Positions 51,753-64,000 of a stretch of DNA of 64,000 nt are shown here, in pieces (positions within the stretch are counted from its first letter, which is position 1; each line of letters starts with the position of its first letter). Source of the DNA: Mangrovibacter phragmitis (GTDB lineage Bacteria > Pseudomonadota > Gammaproteobacteria > Enterobacterales > Enterobacteriaceae); contig NZ_LYRP01000012.1 of the NCBI RefSeq assembly GCF_001655675.1, positions 486,963-550,962 of the forward strand. The letters run 5' to 3'. Below the pieces are notes generated by a model. That model made no database searches. It had not been told where the DNA came from and was given only the letters and a program-made list of their open reading frames with translations. Both the position numbers and the translations under genes were made by a program.

Positions 51753-53672
51753 TTACTCTTGCCCGCCAGAAAGCATATGTTCGAGTTGTTCCTGCGCATC
51801 CAGCCATGCCATTTCACTCTCTTCCAGCGCAGCTTTCGCTTGTGCCTGTTGTTGCAGGCAGTCTGTGAGGTCAGCTTTACGGCTAATATCATAGATAGCT
51901 GTATCTGAAAGCCGGGTTTCCAGGTCACTCAGTGTGCTGTTGAGTTTTTCCATCTCTTTTTCCAGCCGCTCAAGTGTTTTACGTAAAGGCTGCGTCTGTG
52001 CGCGGAGTTCTGCTTCACGCCGCTTCTGATCTTTACGCGCCTGAGCACTGTTCTGGTTATCCTTAACCGTTTCCTTCAGGTTGCTTTCTTGCCGCTCCTG
52101 TTTGTGCTGGTCCAGAGACCATTGCTGGTAATCATCCAAATCCCCATCAAAGGGTTCAACACTGCCATCGTGTACCAGATACAGGTCGTCGGTGGTAGTA
52201 CGCAGTAAGTGGCGATCATGGGAAACGACGACCAGTGCGCCTTCAAAGTCAATCAAGGCCTCTGTCAGCGCCTGGCGCATATCTAAATCCAGGTGGTTGG
52301 TTGGTTCATCGAGCAACAACAGGTTAGGGCGCTGCCAGACAATCAACGCGAGCACTAACCGCGCTTTTTCTCCACCAGAGAAACGCAGGGTTGGCTCATT
52401 AACCTTATCGCCCTGAAAACCAAAACCGCCCAGGTAATCGCGCAGCGGTTGTTCAGGCACACCAGGAGCCATTCGTGCCAGATGTTGTAACGGGGATTCA
52501 TCTGCGCGCAAGTATTCCAGTTGGTGCTGTGCGAAGTAACCGAGTTTGATACCTTTCGCCAGGCCGATTTCACCTTGCTGTGGTTCCAGATCACCAGCAA
52601 GCAGTTTAATCAGTGTCGATTTCCCGGCGCCATTTCGGCCCAGCAAACCAATACGGGAACCTGGGACCAGGTTGAGTTTGATTGAACGCAGAATGGTCTT
52701 ATCACCATAACCCGCACTGACATGTTCCATTTTCAGTAAGGGGGTTGGCAGGCTTTCGGGTTCACGAAACTCGAAATGAAACGGATTATCAACATGCGCC
52801 GGAGCAATTAACTCCATGCGTTCCAGCATCTTGATGCGGCTCTGAGCTTGTTTCGCCTTGGTGGCTTTAGCGCGAAAACGCTCAATGTAGCTTTGCAGAT
52901 GCGCTACACGCAGTTGCTGGCTTTCATATTGCGCCTGCTGCTGGGCAAGACGAGTCGCGCGCTGTACTTCAAATGAGGAATAGTTACCGGTGTACTCAAA
53001 CAACGCTTGTTGTTCAATGTGCAGGATTTTATCAACAACCGGGTCAAGAAAATCCCGGTCATGGGAAATAAGAATGAGTGTGCCGGTATAGCTTTTTAGC
53101 CAGCGCTCCAGCCAGACAACCGCTTCCAAATCCAGGTGGTTGGTGGGTTCATCAAGTAGTAGTAAATCTGAGCGGCATATCAACGCCTGAGCCAGGTTCA
53201 GACGCATGCGCCAGCCACCTGAAAAATCGCTCACTGGCAGTTCAAGCTGCTCATTGGTAAAACCCAGACCGTGCAATAAGCTTGCCGCGCGTGCGCGAAT
53301 GGTCCAGGCATCAATGGCATCCAGTTTGCCGTGCACGGTGGCAATGGCATGGCCGTCATCCGCTTCATTTGCGTTTTTTAACGCCTCTTCAAGCTGGCGG
53401 TATTCACGGTCGCCATCAATCACATACTCAATGGCGGGTTCCGGGAGCGCGGGCGTTTCCTGGTTAACCCAGGCCATAGCCCAGTTGCCAGGCCAGGTCA
53501 CGCTACCTGCATCGGCACTGATTTCACTTTTCAATAGCGATAACAGCGTGGATTTACCGCAACCATTTTTCCCAACCAGCCCGACTTTCTGCCCGGGGTT
53601 GATAGTAGCGGTAGCATTGTCGAGCAGCACGCGGGTGCCGCGGCGAATTTGTAGTGAAGAGAAAACGATCAT
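51753..53672 (-). CDS. yheS: ABC-F family ATPase YheS
   Basis: YheS is a cytoplasmic ABC-F protein; members bind the ribosomal E site and act on stalled ribosomes, and YheS has been linked to nascent-chain arrest relief. The product has 639 residues (E. coli 637). Two ABC domains: Walker A GKNGCGKST (34-42) with signature FSGGWRMRL and Walker B DLLLLDEPTNHLDL; then Walker A GRNGAGKST with signature FSGGEKARL and LLLLDEPTNHLDLD. The linker (LARQQ.. ERFRAKATKAKQAQSRIKMLERME) is the P-site tRNA interaction motif region, and a coiled C-terminal part follows. No membrane segment is present. Confidence 0.96.
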   Translation of the reverse strand: MIVFSSLQIRRGTRVLLDNATATINPGQKVGLVGKNGCGKSTLLSLLKSEISADAGSVTWPGNWAMAWVNQETPALPEPAIEYVIDGDREYRQLEEALKNANEADDGHAIATVHGKLDAIDAWTIRARAASLLHGLGFTNEQLELPVSDFSGGWRMRLNLAQALICRSDLLLLDEPTNHLDLEAVVWLERWLKSYTGTLILISHDRDFLDPVVDKILHIEQQALFEYTGNYSSFEVQRATRLAQQQAQYESQQLRVAHLQSYIERFRAKATKAKQAQSRIKMLERMELIAPAHVDNPFHFEFREPESLPTPLLKMEHVSAGYGDKTILRSIKLNLVPGSRIGLLGRNGAGKSTLIKLLAGDLEPQQGEIGLAKGIKLGYFAQHQLEYLRADESPLQHLARMAPGVPEQPLRDYLGGFGFQGDKVNEPTLRFSGGEKARLVLALIVWQRPNLLLLDEPTNHLDLDMRQALTEALIDFEGALVVVSHDRHLLRTTTDDLYLVHDGSVEPFDGDLDDYQQWSLDQHKQERQESNLKETVKDNQNSAQARKDQKRREAELRAQTQPLRKTLERLEKEMEKLNSTLSDLETRLSDTAIYDISRKADLTDCLQQQAQAKAALEESEMAWLDAQEQLEHMLSGGQE

Positions 53673-53793
53673 AGCGCGCCGTATGTTTAGACTATGTTAA
53701 TTTGTCATTATAATCAGGTAACCTGGGCCAGTATTGGGCCAACCGCGCTGCATGTTAGCCCAAAACAGCACTCAAAACGATCCCCGGAGGGTA

Positions 53794-54348
53794 ATGATGT
53801 CGCAGCCACCCAAGGTTTTGCTGTTGTACGCCCATCCTGAATTTCACAGTTCAGTAGCTAATCGGGTCTTACTGGACGGTGTTTTTCAACTACCTAACGT
53901 GACTGTCCACGACCTCTATGCCCACTATCCTGATTTTTTTATTGATATCCAGCATGAGCAGGCCCTTTTACGGGAGCATGACATCATTGTATTTCAGCAT
54001 CCACTGTACACTTACAGTTGCCCGGCATTACTTAAAGAGTGGCTGGATCGCGTGTTAAGCCGGGGGTTTGCCAGTGGACAAGGGGGCAATGCCCTGGTGG
54101 GGAAATACTGGCGCAGTGTCATCACCACTGGCGAGCCTGAAGGTGCGTTTCAGTATGATGGGCTTAACCGCTACCCGCTGAGTGAGATTTTACGCCCATT
54201 TGAATTAACCGCCGCCTTGTGCAGGATGCACTGGTTAAACCCCTTTGTGATCTATTGGGCCCGGCGGTTGCCCGCTGATGAGCTTGCCAGCCATGCCCGG
54301 GCATATGTCGAGTGGTTGTCTTCACCGTTTCACCAGGGAGGAATTTAA
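53794..54348 (+). CDS. kefG: KefB ancillary protein KefG
   Basis: KefG is a flavodoxin-fold quinone-oxidoreductase-like subunit required for full activity of the KefB potassium efflux system. From 53794 it has 184 residues, as in E. coli ([16 protein letters not shown]); the frame extends upstream without homology. GGAGG at 53786-53790 fits the second ATG (53797) better. Marks: [29 protein letters not shown] and [12 protein letters not shown]. Its stop overlaps the kefB start by one base (TAATG). Confidence 0.95.
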   Translation: MMSQPPKVLLLYAHPEFHSSVANRVLLDGVFQLPNVTVHDLYAHYPDFFIDIQHEQALLREHDIIVFQHPLYTYSCPALLKEWLDRVLSRGFASGQGGNALVGKYWRSVITTGEPEGAFQYDGLNRYPLSEILRPFELTAALCRMHWLNPFVIYWARRLPADELASHARAYVEWLSSPFHQGGI

Positions 54349-56156
54349 TGCATCAACCCGATCTCCTTGTTGCAGGTGTCGTATTTCTTCTGGCGGCGGT
54401 CGTGGCTGTGCCACTGGCTGCCCGTCTTGGTATTGGGGCGGTATTGGGGTATCTGTTGGCCGGAATAACTATTGGCCCCTGGGGGTTGAGGATGATAAGC
54501 GATGTCGATGAGATATTGCACTTCTCAGAACTTGGTGTGGTTTTCCTGATGTTTTTGGTTGGGCTCGAATTAAACCCTGCGCAACTCTGGCGGTTGCGGC
54601 GCTCCATTTTCGGTGTCGGAACCTTGCAGGTAGTGATTAGCGCAGTGATCCTTGGTGGTTTATTAATGCTGAGCCACTTTTCTTTGCCTGCTGCTGTTAT
54701 TGGTGGCATTGGGCTTGCTATGTCATCAACGGCAATGGCGCTGCAGTTGATGCGAGAAAAGGGCATGAAACGCAGTGAAGGGGGGCAACTGGGTTTTTCG
54801 GTTTTGCTCTTCCAGGATATGGCGGTGATCCCGGCGTTGGCGTTGGTCCCTTTACTGGCTGGTGGCGAAGGGCAGACACCTGACTGGTTCAAATTCGGCA
54901 TTAAGGTGGTGGCGTTTGCTGGCATGCTGGTGGGGGGGCGTTATTTACTTCGCCCTGTCTTTCGCATCATTGCGGCATCAGGTGTGCGCGAAGTCTTCAC
55001 CGCGGCTGCATTGTTACTGGTTCTTGGTGCGGCACTGTTTATGGATTTGCTTGGCGCTTCCATGGCATTGGGGACCTTTATTGCCGGAATTCTGCTGGCG
55101 GAAAGTGAATATCGTCATGAACTTGAAAGTGCTATAGAACCCTTCAAAGGGCTGCTGTTAGGGTTGTTTTTCATTTCGGTTGGCATGGTACTCAACCTGG
55201 GTGTGCTTTATACCCACTGGCTATGGATATTGGTCAGTGTAGCGCTTCTGGTCAGCATCAAAATGGGTGTGCTTTATGTGCTGGCTCACTGGCGAGGATT
55301 GCGTTCTTCCGAGCGAGCTCAGCTTGCTGGGGTGTTAAGCCAGGGGGGAGAGTTTGCTTTTGTCTTGTTTTCCGCAGCGTCTGCACAGCATATTTTTGCT
55401 GGTAATCAACTGGCCTTGTTATTGGTGACGGTCACCCTTTCGATGATGACCACACCACTACTAATGCGGGTGATTGATAGTGTGCTGGTGCGCCGTTTTA
55501 ACCAACCCGTAACTGACAGTGATGAACGCCCCTGGGTTGAAGATGACCATCCCCAGGTCATTATTGTTGGTTTTGGCCGGTTTGGTCAGGTGATTGGGCG
55601 CTTATTGATGGCGAATAAGATGCGAATCACTGTTCTGGAACGTGATATCAGTGCTGTTAATATCATGCGGAAATATGATTATAAGGTGTACTACGGTGAT
55701 GCGACGGACGCAGAGTTGTTACGCGCAGCAGGCGCTGAAAACGCACAGTCTATCGTTATTACCTGCAATGAGCCGGAAGACACGCTGAAAATCGTGCACC
55801 TTTGCCAGAAACATTTCCCACATTTAGCTATCCTTGCGCGGGCGCGGGGGCGCGTTGAGGCTCATGAGCTATTACAGGCCGGGGTCACACAATTTTCCCG
55901 TGAAACATTTTCCAGTGCGCTGGAGTTGGGGAAAAAAACGCTAATCTCTCTTGGAATGCATCCTCATCAGGCTTTGCGAGCGCAATTACATTTTCGTCGC
56001 CTGGATATGCGTATGTTACGTGAGTTGATGCCTGTGCATACCGATACTGCGCAAATCTCACGGGTAAAAGAAGCGCGCAGGGAACTGGAAGAGATCTTTC
56101 AGCGTGAATTACAACGAGAGCGTCATCAGTTGGATGGCTGGGACGAATTTGAATAA
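54348..56156 (+). CDS. kefB: Glutathione-regulated potassium efflux protein KefB
   Basis: KefB is an inner-membrane K+/H+ antiporter held closed by glutathione and opened by glutathione adducts, which protects against electrophiles. From 54348 (GGGAGGAA before it) it has 602 residues (E. coli 601). About twelve membrane segments occupy the first 380 residues with the family blocks [28 protein letters not shown] and [10 protein letters not shown]. The C-terminal RCK domain begins [17 protein letters not shown] with NAD(H)/GSH-binding features and ends [23 protein letters not shown]. It is coupled to kefG and followed 11 bases later by yheV. Confidence 0.97.
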   Translation: MHQPDLLVAGVVFLLAAVVAVPLAARLGIGAVLGYLLAGITIGPWGLRMISDVDEILHFSELGVVFLMFLVGLELNPAQLWRLRRSIFGVGTLQVVISAVILGGLLMLSHFSLPAAVIGGIGLAMSSTAMALQLMREKGMKRSEGGQLGFSVLLFQDMAVIPALALVPLLAGGEGQTPDWFKFGIKVVAFAGMLVGGRYLLRPVFRIIAASGVREVFTAAALLLVLGAALFMDLLGASMALGTFIAGILLAESEYRHELESAIEPFKGLLLGLFFISVGMVLNLGVLYTHWLWILVSVALLVSIKMGVLYVLAHWRGLRSSERAQLAGVLSQGGEFAFVLFSAASAQHIFAGNQLALLLVTVTLSMMTTPLLMRVIDSVLVRRFNQPVTDSDERPWVEDDHPQVIIVGFGRFGQVIGRLLMANKMRITVLERDISAVNIMRKYDYKVYYGDATDAELLRAAGAENAQSIVITCNEPEDTLKIVHLCQKHFPHLAILARARGRVEAHELLQAGVTQFSRETFSSALELGKKTLISLGMHPHQALRAQLHFRRLDMRMLRELMPVHTDTAQISRVKEARRELEEIFQRELQRERHQLDGWDEFE

Positions 56157-56167
56157 CAAGGTGAGTA

Positions 56168-56368
56168 ATGGCGGTACGTAAACGTTTTATCGCGGGTGCA
56201 GTGTGCCCGCAGTGCCAGGCACAGGATTCACTGGCTATGTGGCGTGAAAATAATGTCGATATTGTTGCCTGTGTGAAATGCGGCCACCAGATGCGTGAGG
56301 CCGATAAACAGGCGCGTGAGCAATTGCGCGAACACGAGCAAGTCATAGGGATTTTTCATCCGGACTAG
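56168..56368 (+). CDS. yheV: Small zinc-ribbon protein YheV
   Basis: This is a 66-residue cytoplasmic protein of unknown role with a four-cysteine zinc ribbon: C13-x-x-C16 and C35-x-x-C38. The C-terminal half is helical and charged (ADKQAREQLREHEQ). The gene follows kefB by 11 bases, the E. coli arrangement. Confidence 0.93.
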   Translation: MAVRKRFIAGAVCPQCQAQDSLAMWRENNVDIVACVKCGHQMREADKQAREQLREHEQVIGIFHPD

Positions 56369-56462
56369 CGATACGCGTCAGCTTTCTTTAAGCTATTGGG
56401 TACACCGGCGTGAATTTCAGCTACAATTCGCGCCAGTTTTTTCCCCACGTTCAGGAGATATC

Positions 56463-57035
56463 ATGAAAGTAGCAAAAGACCTGGTGGTCAGCCTGGCTTA
56501 TCAGGTACGTACAGAAGACGGTGTGTTAGTTGATGAGTCTCCGGTAAGCGCGCCGCTTGACTATCTGCACGGTCATGGGTCGCTGATCTCTGGCCTGGAA
56601 AATGCGCTGGATGGCCATGAAGTGGGTGATCGCTTTGATGTCAGCGTTGGCGCAAACGACGCTTACGGTCAGTATGATGAAAATCTGGTACAGCGTGTAC
56701 CGAAAGATGTATTCATGGGTGTTGATGAGCTCGAAGTTGGGATGCGTTTCCTGGCTGAAACCGATCAGGGACCGGTACCGGTTGAAATCACGGGTGTGGA
56801 AGATGACCACGTTGTGGTTGACGGTAACCATATGCTGGCTGGCCAGAATTTGAAATTCAATGTGGAAGTTGTCGCTGTGCGTGAAGCCACTGAGGAAGAA
56901 CTTGCTCATGGTCACGTTCATGGTGCTCATGATCACCATCATGATCACGACCACGAAGGTTGCTGTGGTGGTCATGGTCATGACCACGAACATGGCAACG
57001 GTGGTTGTGGTAATGGCGGGTGTGGTTGCCATTAA
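56463..57035 (+). CDS. slyD: FKBP-type prolyl isomerase and metallochaperone SlyD
   Basis: SlyD is a cytoplasmic peptidyl-prolyl isomerase and chaperone that also delivers nickel to hydrogenase. The product has 190 residues (E. coli 196). The FKBP domain is split by the insert-in-flap domain (about 70-130): KDLVVSLAYQVRTEDG, DYLHGHGSLISGLENALDG, then the return strand. The C-terminal about 40 residues are a His/Asp/Cys/Gly metal-binding tail (HGHVHGAHDHHHDHDHEGC and on to NGGCGNGGCGCH). GGAG precedes the ATG. Confidence 0.97.
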   Translation: MKVAKDLVVSLAYQVRTEDGVLVDESPVSAPLDYLHGHGSLISGLENALDGHEVGDRFDVSVGANDAYGQYDENLVQRVPKDVFMGVDELEVGMRFLAETDQGPVPVEITGVEDDHVVVDGNHMLAGQNLKFNVEVVAVREATEEELAHGHVHGAHDHHHDHDHEGCCGGHGHDHEHGNGGCGNGGCGCH

Positions 57036-57048
57036 TCCGCTGAGCGGC

Positions 57049-57077
57049 AAAAAAGGGCGCAGTAGCGCCCTTTTTTA
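57049..57077. terminator. Bidirectional terminator between slyD and slyX
   Basis: AAAAAGGGCGC-AGTA-GCGCCCTTTTT forms a stem flanked by A on the left and T on the right. It serves slyD rightward and, being A/T-symmetric, slyX leftward. Confidence 0.92.
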
Positions 57078-57099
57078 ATGCTGGTTTCTGTGGTTTTTG

Positions 57100-57318
57100 T
57101 TAATAGTGTGGCGGAGGTGTTTCTTCCGATTGTGATGCCAGCATTGACGGTTGACTTGCCTTCAGTTTTTCCACCAGTAAACGAATGTGTTCACGCAACC
57201 TGGCAAGTTCCAGTTCATGGCTGGAAACAGCCTGGTTAAGTGCCTCGATAGTGAATTCCTGAAATGCCAGCCGGCTTTCTAACTCCTCCAGGCGTTTTTC
57301 TGTCTCTGTGCTTTGCAT
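57100..57318 (-). CDS. slyX: SlyX coiled-coil protein
   Basis: SlyX is a 72-residue protein of unknown function, first noted next to slyD in phiX174 lysis work. Residues about 5-55 have a heptad pattern ([43 protein letters not shown]), and the tail is polar and ends PPPHY. It is divergent from fkpA and converges with slyD. Confidence 0.95.
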   Translation of the reverse strand: MQSTETEKRLEELESRLAFQEFTIEALNQAVSSHELELARLREHIRLLVEKLKASQPSMLASQSEETPPPHY

Positions 57319-57553
57319 ATTGTTCTCCCGGAATTTGAGCCCGCTCAGGGCAATATGCGGGGGATTGTACTTGAATTATGGCGTAAATACCGCCAGTCCT
57401 GACCATGACATTAATTTACACAAAAATAAGTCAGAATTTGACGCAATAACCGCGTTAGAGATTGTGCTGCTTTCTTTCCCGACGTTATAGTACGTCGCTC
57501 TGTTAGTTTAATTTCTTAACCCTGGGGTGTGACGCCCTGCCCGGAGATAATGG

Positions 57554-58384
57554 ATGAAATCACTGTTTAAAGCCACGCTGCTGGCAACCACTATGGCGAT
57601 GGCACTGAATACACCTCTGGTATCTGCAGCTACGACCTCTGCGGAACAAGGGGCTGCGGCGAAAGCAGACAAGAGTGCTGCAAAATTCAAAGATGACGAC
57701 CAGCAGGCAGCATATGCGCTGGGTGCATCTCTGGGCCGCTACATGGATAACTCCCTTAAAGAGCAGGAAAAACTGGGTATCAAACTGGATAAAGCGCAAC
57801 TGATTGCCGGGGTACAGGATGCATTTGCTGATAAGAGCAAGCTGTCTGATCAGGAAATCGAAGAAACGCTGAAAGGGTTTGAAACCCGCGTGAAAACTGC
57901 TGCTCAGGCAAAAATGGAAAAAGACGCGAAAGAAAATGAAGACAAAGGTACTGCATACCGTACAGCATTCGCGAAAGAAAAAGGGGTTAAAACCACTAAG
58001 TCTGGCCTGATGTACCTGGTTGAGAAAGCAGGCTCAGGTGAAGCGCCGAAAGATACAGATACCGTGGTTGTTAACTACAAAGGTACATTGATTGACGGGA
58101 CAGAGTTTGACAACTCTTATACCCGTGGTGAGCCGCTTTCTTTCCGTCTGGATGGTGTAATCCCGGGCTGGACAGAAGGGCTGAAGCACATCAAGAAAGG
58201 CGGAAAAATTAAACTGGTCATTCCGCCAGACCTGGCTTACGGCAAAACGGGTGTGCCGGGGATTCCTGCAAACTCTACGCTGGTCTTCGATGTCGAACTG
58301 CTGGATATCAAGCCTGCACCGAAGAATGATGACAAGGCTGCGGATGCGAAAGCGGACAATGCCAGCGCAGCAGCAAGCAAGTAA
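57554..58384 (+). CDS. fkpA: Periplasmic FKBP prolyl isomerase and chaperone FkpA
   Basis: FkpA is a periplasmic isomerase with separate chaperone activity, part of the sigma-E envelope response in E. coli. The product has 276 residues (E. coli 270). A signal peptide spans 1-25 (ends PLVSA before ATTSAEQ). The helical dimerisation domain covers about 35-145 and the FKBP domain about 150-255 (VVVNYKGTLIDGTEFDNSY, VIPGWTEGLKHIKKGGKIKLVIPPDLAYG, VFDVELLDI). The C-terminal tail is low-complexity Lys/Ala/Asp. I could not find a convincing sigma-E promoter in the 235-base upstream gap. Confidence 0.97.
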   Translation: MKSLFKATLLATTMAMALNTPLVSAATTSAEQGAAAKADKSAAKFKDDDQQAAYALGASLGRYMDNSLKEQEKLGIKLDKAQLIAGVQDAFADKSKLSDQEIEETLKGFETRVKTAAQAKMEKDAKENEDKGTAYRTAFAKEKGVKTTKSGLMYLVEKAGSGEAPKDTDTVVVNYKGTLIDGTEFDNSYTRGEPLSFRLDGVIPGWTEGLKHIKKGGKIKLVIPPDLAYGKTGVPGIPANSTLVFDVELLDIKPAPKNDDKAADAKADNASAAASK

Positions 58385-58397
58385 TCTGTTAGTATTG

Positions 58398-58426
58398 AAA
58401 CCGTCGCCATACAGGCGGCGGTTTTT
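58398..58426 (+). terminator. Rho-independent terminator of fkpA
   Basis: AAACCGTCGCC pairs with GGCGGCGGTTT (one T-G pair) around ATACA, followed by TTC, 13 bases after the stop. Confidence 0.85.
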
Positions 58427-58575
58427 CATTGGAACCAGGATATAATAAAAACTGGCACAGTCGTGCTGCGCTGTATTACTTTATGGGCTTGCGCAATGTA
58501 TTAAGAAATGAGTCTGCCCTACGATAATAATGACCATCATCGCGACAGACTCCGTGGAAAAGGTGGTGTTTCTTC

Positions 58576-59298
58576 ATGTCCAACTCGCTTCTAACCAACG
58601 AAACCAGTGAGCTTGATTTACTGGATCAACGTCCTTTTGAGCAGACAGATCTTGATATTCTTAAGTCATATGAGGCTGTTGTTGACGGGTTGGCAATGCT
58701 CATCGGCTCCCACTGCGAAATTGTTCTGCACTCTCTTCAGGATTTGAAGTGTTCAGCAGTGCGTATTGCTAATGGTGAACATACCGGGCGTAAAATTGGC
58801 TCACCAATTACAGATTTAGCTCTACGTATGTTGCATGACATGACAGGTGCAGACAGTAGCGTCTCTCGCTGCTACTTTACGCGGGCGAAAAGCGGTGTAC
58901 TGATGAAATCGGTCACAATTGCGATTCGGAATCGGGAAAACCGTGTTATTGGTTTGTTGTGCATCAACATGAACCTGGATGTGCCGTTTTCCCAGATAAT
59001 GAGCACTTTTGTGCCACCAGAGACGCAGGAAGAGTCATCCTCTGTTAATTTTGCTTCTTCAGTTGAAGACCTGGTAATGCAAACTCTTGAATTTACGATT
59101 GAAGAAGTCAATGCAGACCGTTCTGTTTCGAACAATGCCAAGAACCGGCAAATCGTCCTTAATCTGTATGAAAAAGGAATTTTTGACATCAAAGATGCTA
59201 TCAATCAGGTGGCAGACCGCCTGAATATTTCTAAACATACCGTCTATTTATATATTCGCCAGTTTAAGAGTGGCGACTTTCAGATTCAGGACAGGTAA
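58576..59298 (+). CDS. yheO: YheO, PAS/HTH-family transcription regulator
   Basis: This 240-residue protein has an N-terminal YheO/PAS-like domain ([33 protein letters not shown], about 23-150) and a C-terminal helix-turn-helix ([31 protein letters not shown], about 200-232). It is nearly identical to E. coli YheO. Its target genes are not established to my knowledge. The stop overlaps tusD by one base, so it belongs to the tus transcript and could influence tRNA thiolation genes. Confidence 0.94.
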   Translation: MSNSLLTNETSELDLLDQRPFEQTDLDILKSYEAVVDGLAMLIGSHCEIVLHSLQDLKCSAVRIANGEHTGRKIGSPITDLALRMLHDMTGADSSVSRCYFTRAKSGVLMKSVTIAIRNRENRVIGLLCINMNLDVPFSQIMSTFVPPETQEESSSVNFASSVEDLVMQTLEFTIEEVNADRSVSNNAKNRQIVLNLYEKGIFDIKDAINQVADRLNISKHTVYLYIRQFKSGDFQIQDR

Positions 59299-59684
59299 TG
59301 CGTTTTGCTTTAATAGTTACCGGACCCGCTTATGGCACACAACAGGCGACCACTGCCTGGTGTTTTGCTAATGCGCTACTGGACTCCGGGCATGAACTGG
59401 ACAGCGTCTTTTTTTATCGGGAAGGCATACTTAACGGTAACCAACTGGTGTCTCCAGCTTCAGATGAGTTCGATTTGGTGCGTGCGTGGCAGAAAATGGC
59501 TTTGCAACAGGGCATTGCTCTGAATATTTGTGTCGCTGCGGCATTACGGCGTGGTGTAGTTGATGAGCCTGAGGCCATTCGCCTTGGTCTGAGCTGCCAT
59601 AATTTACTCGACGGTTTTCAGTTGAGTGGCCTGGGGGCGTTAGCTGAAGCGGCATTAGCCTGTGACCGAGTGGTGCAATTCTGA
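59298..59684 (+). CDS. tusD: Sulfurtransferase TusD
   Basis: TusD takes sulfur from TusA and passes it to TusE for MnmA, which makes 2-thiouridine at the wobble base of Lys, Glu and Gln tRNAs. The product has 128 residues, as in E. coli, and the active C78 is in [12 protein letters not shown]. It forms the TusBCD hexamer with the next two genes, and overlaps tusC by one base. Confidence 0.97.
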   Translation: MRFALIVTGPAYGTQQATTAWCFANALLDSGHELDSVFFYREGILNGNQLVSPASDEFDLVRAWQKMALQQGIALNICVAAALRRGVVDEPEAIRLGLSCHNLLDGFQLSGLGALAEAALACDRVVQF

Positions 59685-60046
59685 TGAAGCGTATTGCTTT
59701 TGTATTTACTCAACCACCACATGGTTCTTCTGCCGGGCGAGAAGGGCTTGATGCATTGTTGGCAACCTCTGCAGTCAGCGATGACCCGGGGGTATTCTTT
59801 ATGGGAGATGGTGTACTGCAATTACTGGCAGGTCAACAGCCAGGAGCCATTCATTCACGCGACTACATTTCAACATTTAAGGTATTACCGCTTTATGACA
59901 TTACATCTTGTTGGGTGTGCAGTGATTCGTTGAAGGCCCGTGGGCTTACACGACAGAGTGCGGAATTGATACTGCCAGCTGCAATTGAGCCTGCTGATGT
60001 ATTACGCACCCACCTTGAACAGTACGATGTTGTGCTGACTTTCTGA
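59684..60046 (+). CDS. tusC: Sulfur relay protein TusC
   Basis: TusC is a structural subunit of the TusBCD complex in the cytoplasm. The product has 120 residues (E. coli 119) with the DsrEF fold start [26 protein letters not shown]. It lies between tusD (1-base overlap) and tusB (6-base gap). Confidence 0.96.
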   Translation: MKRIAFVFTQPPHGSSAGREGLDALLATSAVSDDPGVFFMGDGVLQLLAGQQPGAIHSRDYISTFKVLPLYDITSCWVCSDSLKARGLTRQSAELILPAAIEPADVLRTHLEQYDVVLTF

Positions 60047-60052
60047 GACATT

Positions 60053-60340
60053 ATGCTACATACACTCTTTCATTCACCGGGCCAAATTGACCTGCCGATG
60101 CTAAAACGCAATCTTCGGGAAGGCGATGATCTTCTGCTGTTACAGGATGGTGTCTACGCAGCCATAGAAGGCAGTGTGGCTTTCGCAGAGTTGCGAGCTT
60201 GCCCTGCCTCCTTTTATGTACTCGAAGATGACGTGCAGGCCCGCGGAATTTCTGGTCAAATATCAACCAGCATTGCCAGGGTTAGCTATAATGATTTTGT
60301 CATACTGGCAGTGAAACATAAGAATCAGATGGCCTGGTAA
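60053..60340 (+). CDS. tusB: Sulfur relay protein TusB
   Basis: TusB is the third subunit of TusBCD. The product has 95 residues, the E. coli length (MLHTLFHSPGQIDLPMLKRNLREGDDLLLLQDGVYAA; it ends YNDFVILAVKHKNQMAW). The gene ends 22 bases before the str promoter. Confidence 0.95.
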   Translation: MLHTLFHSPGQIDLPMLKRNLREGDDLLLLQDGVYAAIEGSVAFAELRACPASFYVLEDDVQARGISGQISTSIARVSYNDFVILAVKHKNQMAW

Positions 60341-60362
60341 TGACATCGTGGCTGTATAATTC

Positions 60363-61406
<1,044 letters not shown>

Positions 61407-61495
61407 TCCCGCGTTAGTGTTAGTTCCAGGTGGGCGCTATAACTTAATTGTTGCGCCCACTCTGGGTAACTTAACTTGAACGTCCCAGGATATAG

Positions 61496-63619
<2,124 letters not shown>

Positions 63620-63632
63620 GCCTCAGGGTTAA

Positions 63633-64000
<368 letters not shown>

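Noticed and set aside
57319..57553. Sigma-E promoter for fkpA
   Set aside because: E. coli has one, but I could not find GAACTT-N16-TCTGA-like elements here by eye.

Overview
This window is chromosomal DNA from a member of the Enterobacteriaceae (Enterobacterales). Most proteins align over their full length with what I remember of the Escherichia coli versions (malP, feoB, igaA, crp, fusA and others), and gene order follows the E. coli block from malT to the str operon. It is not Escherichia: several genes that interrupt this block in E. coli are missing (gntT, yhgE, nirBDC, tsgA, fic/yhfG, yhfK). Others sit here that E. coli does not have at this place: a small DUF1471 gene, codA, a second-type pstS, and an nrtR-prs-nadV cassette. 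There are no tRNAs, rRNAs, insertion sequences, prophage genes or CRISPR arrays that I can see.

Layout. 1-5861: maltodextrin use, with malT (partial, leftward) divergent from malPQ. 5890-7093: a secreted DUF1471 protein and nfuA. 7152-8656: gntX and bioH, divergent. 8708-11703: feoABC ferrous iron uptake behind a Fur box. 12114-15065: tex and greB. 15287-17355: ompR-envZ. 17452-19068: pckA. 19361-23577: igaA-yrfG-hslR-hslO. 23913-27053: nudE and mrcA, convergent. 27171-30536: hofMNOPQ, the competence/type IV pilus-like operon. 30839-37147: aroK-aroB-damX-dam-rpe-gph-trpS. 37335-38711: cysG alone. 39131-40447: codA. 40725-43301: ppiA, pabA, argD. 43430-45309: pstS and crp. 45607-48277: yhfA, prkB, yheU, yheT. 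48392-51667: nrtR divergent from prs-nadV. 51753-57035: yheS, kefGB, yheV, slyD. 57100-60340: slyX, fkpA, yheO, tusDCB. 60363-64000: the str operon rpsL-rpsG-fusA-tufA (tufA cut by the window edge).

The most interesting part is 48392-51667. A Nudix-like repressor of the NrtR family, with a degenerate Nudix box, faces a two-gene operon coding a short PRPP-synthetase-like protein and a NAMPT-like nicotinamide phosphoribosyltransferase. The promoter holds three TGTC-N5-GACA elements in tandem, and a fourth related element lies just upstream of the regulator's own start codon. The simplest reading is an NAD salvage switch that lets the cell recycle nicotinamide directly. The Prs-like/NAMPT-like pairing also resembles the gene pair of the phage NARP1 NAD-restoration pathway, so the true substrate (ribose-5-phosphate or ADP-ribose) is an open question. 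Other notable signals are a Pho box in front of the lone pstS, a paired ARG box before argD, a perfect CpxR box before ppiA, three MalT boxes before malP, and an unexplained 9-bp inverted repeat between crp and yhfA.
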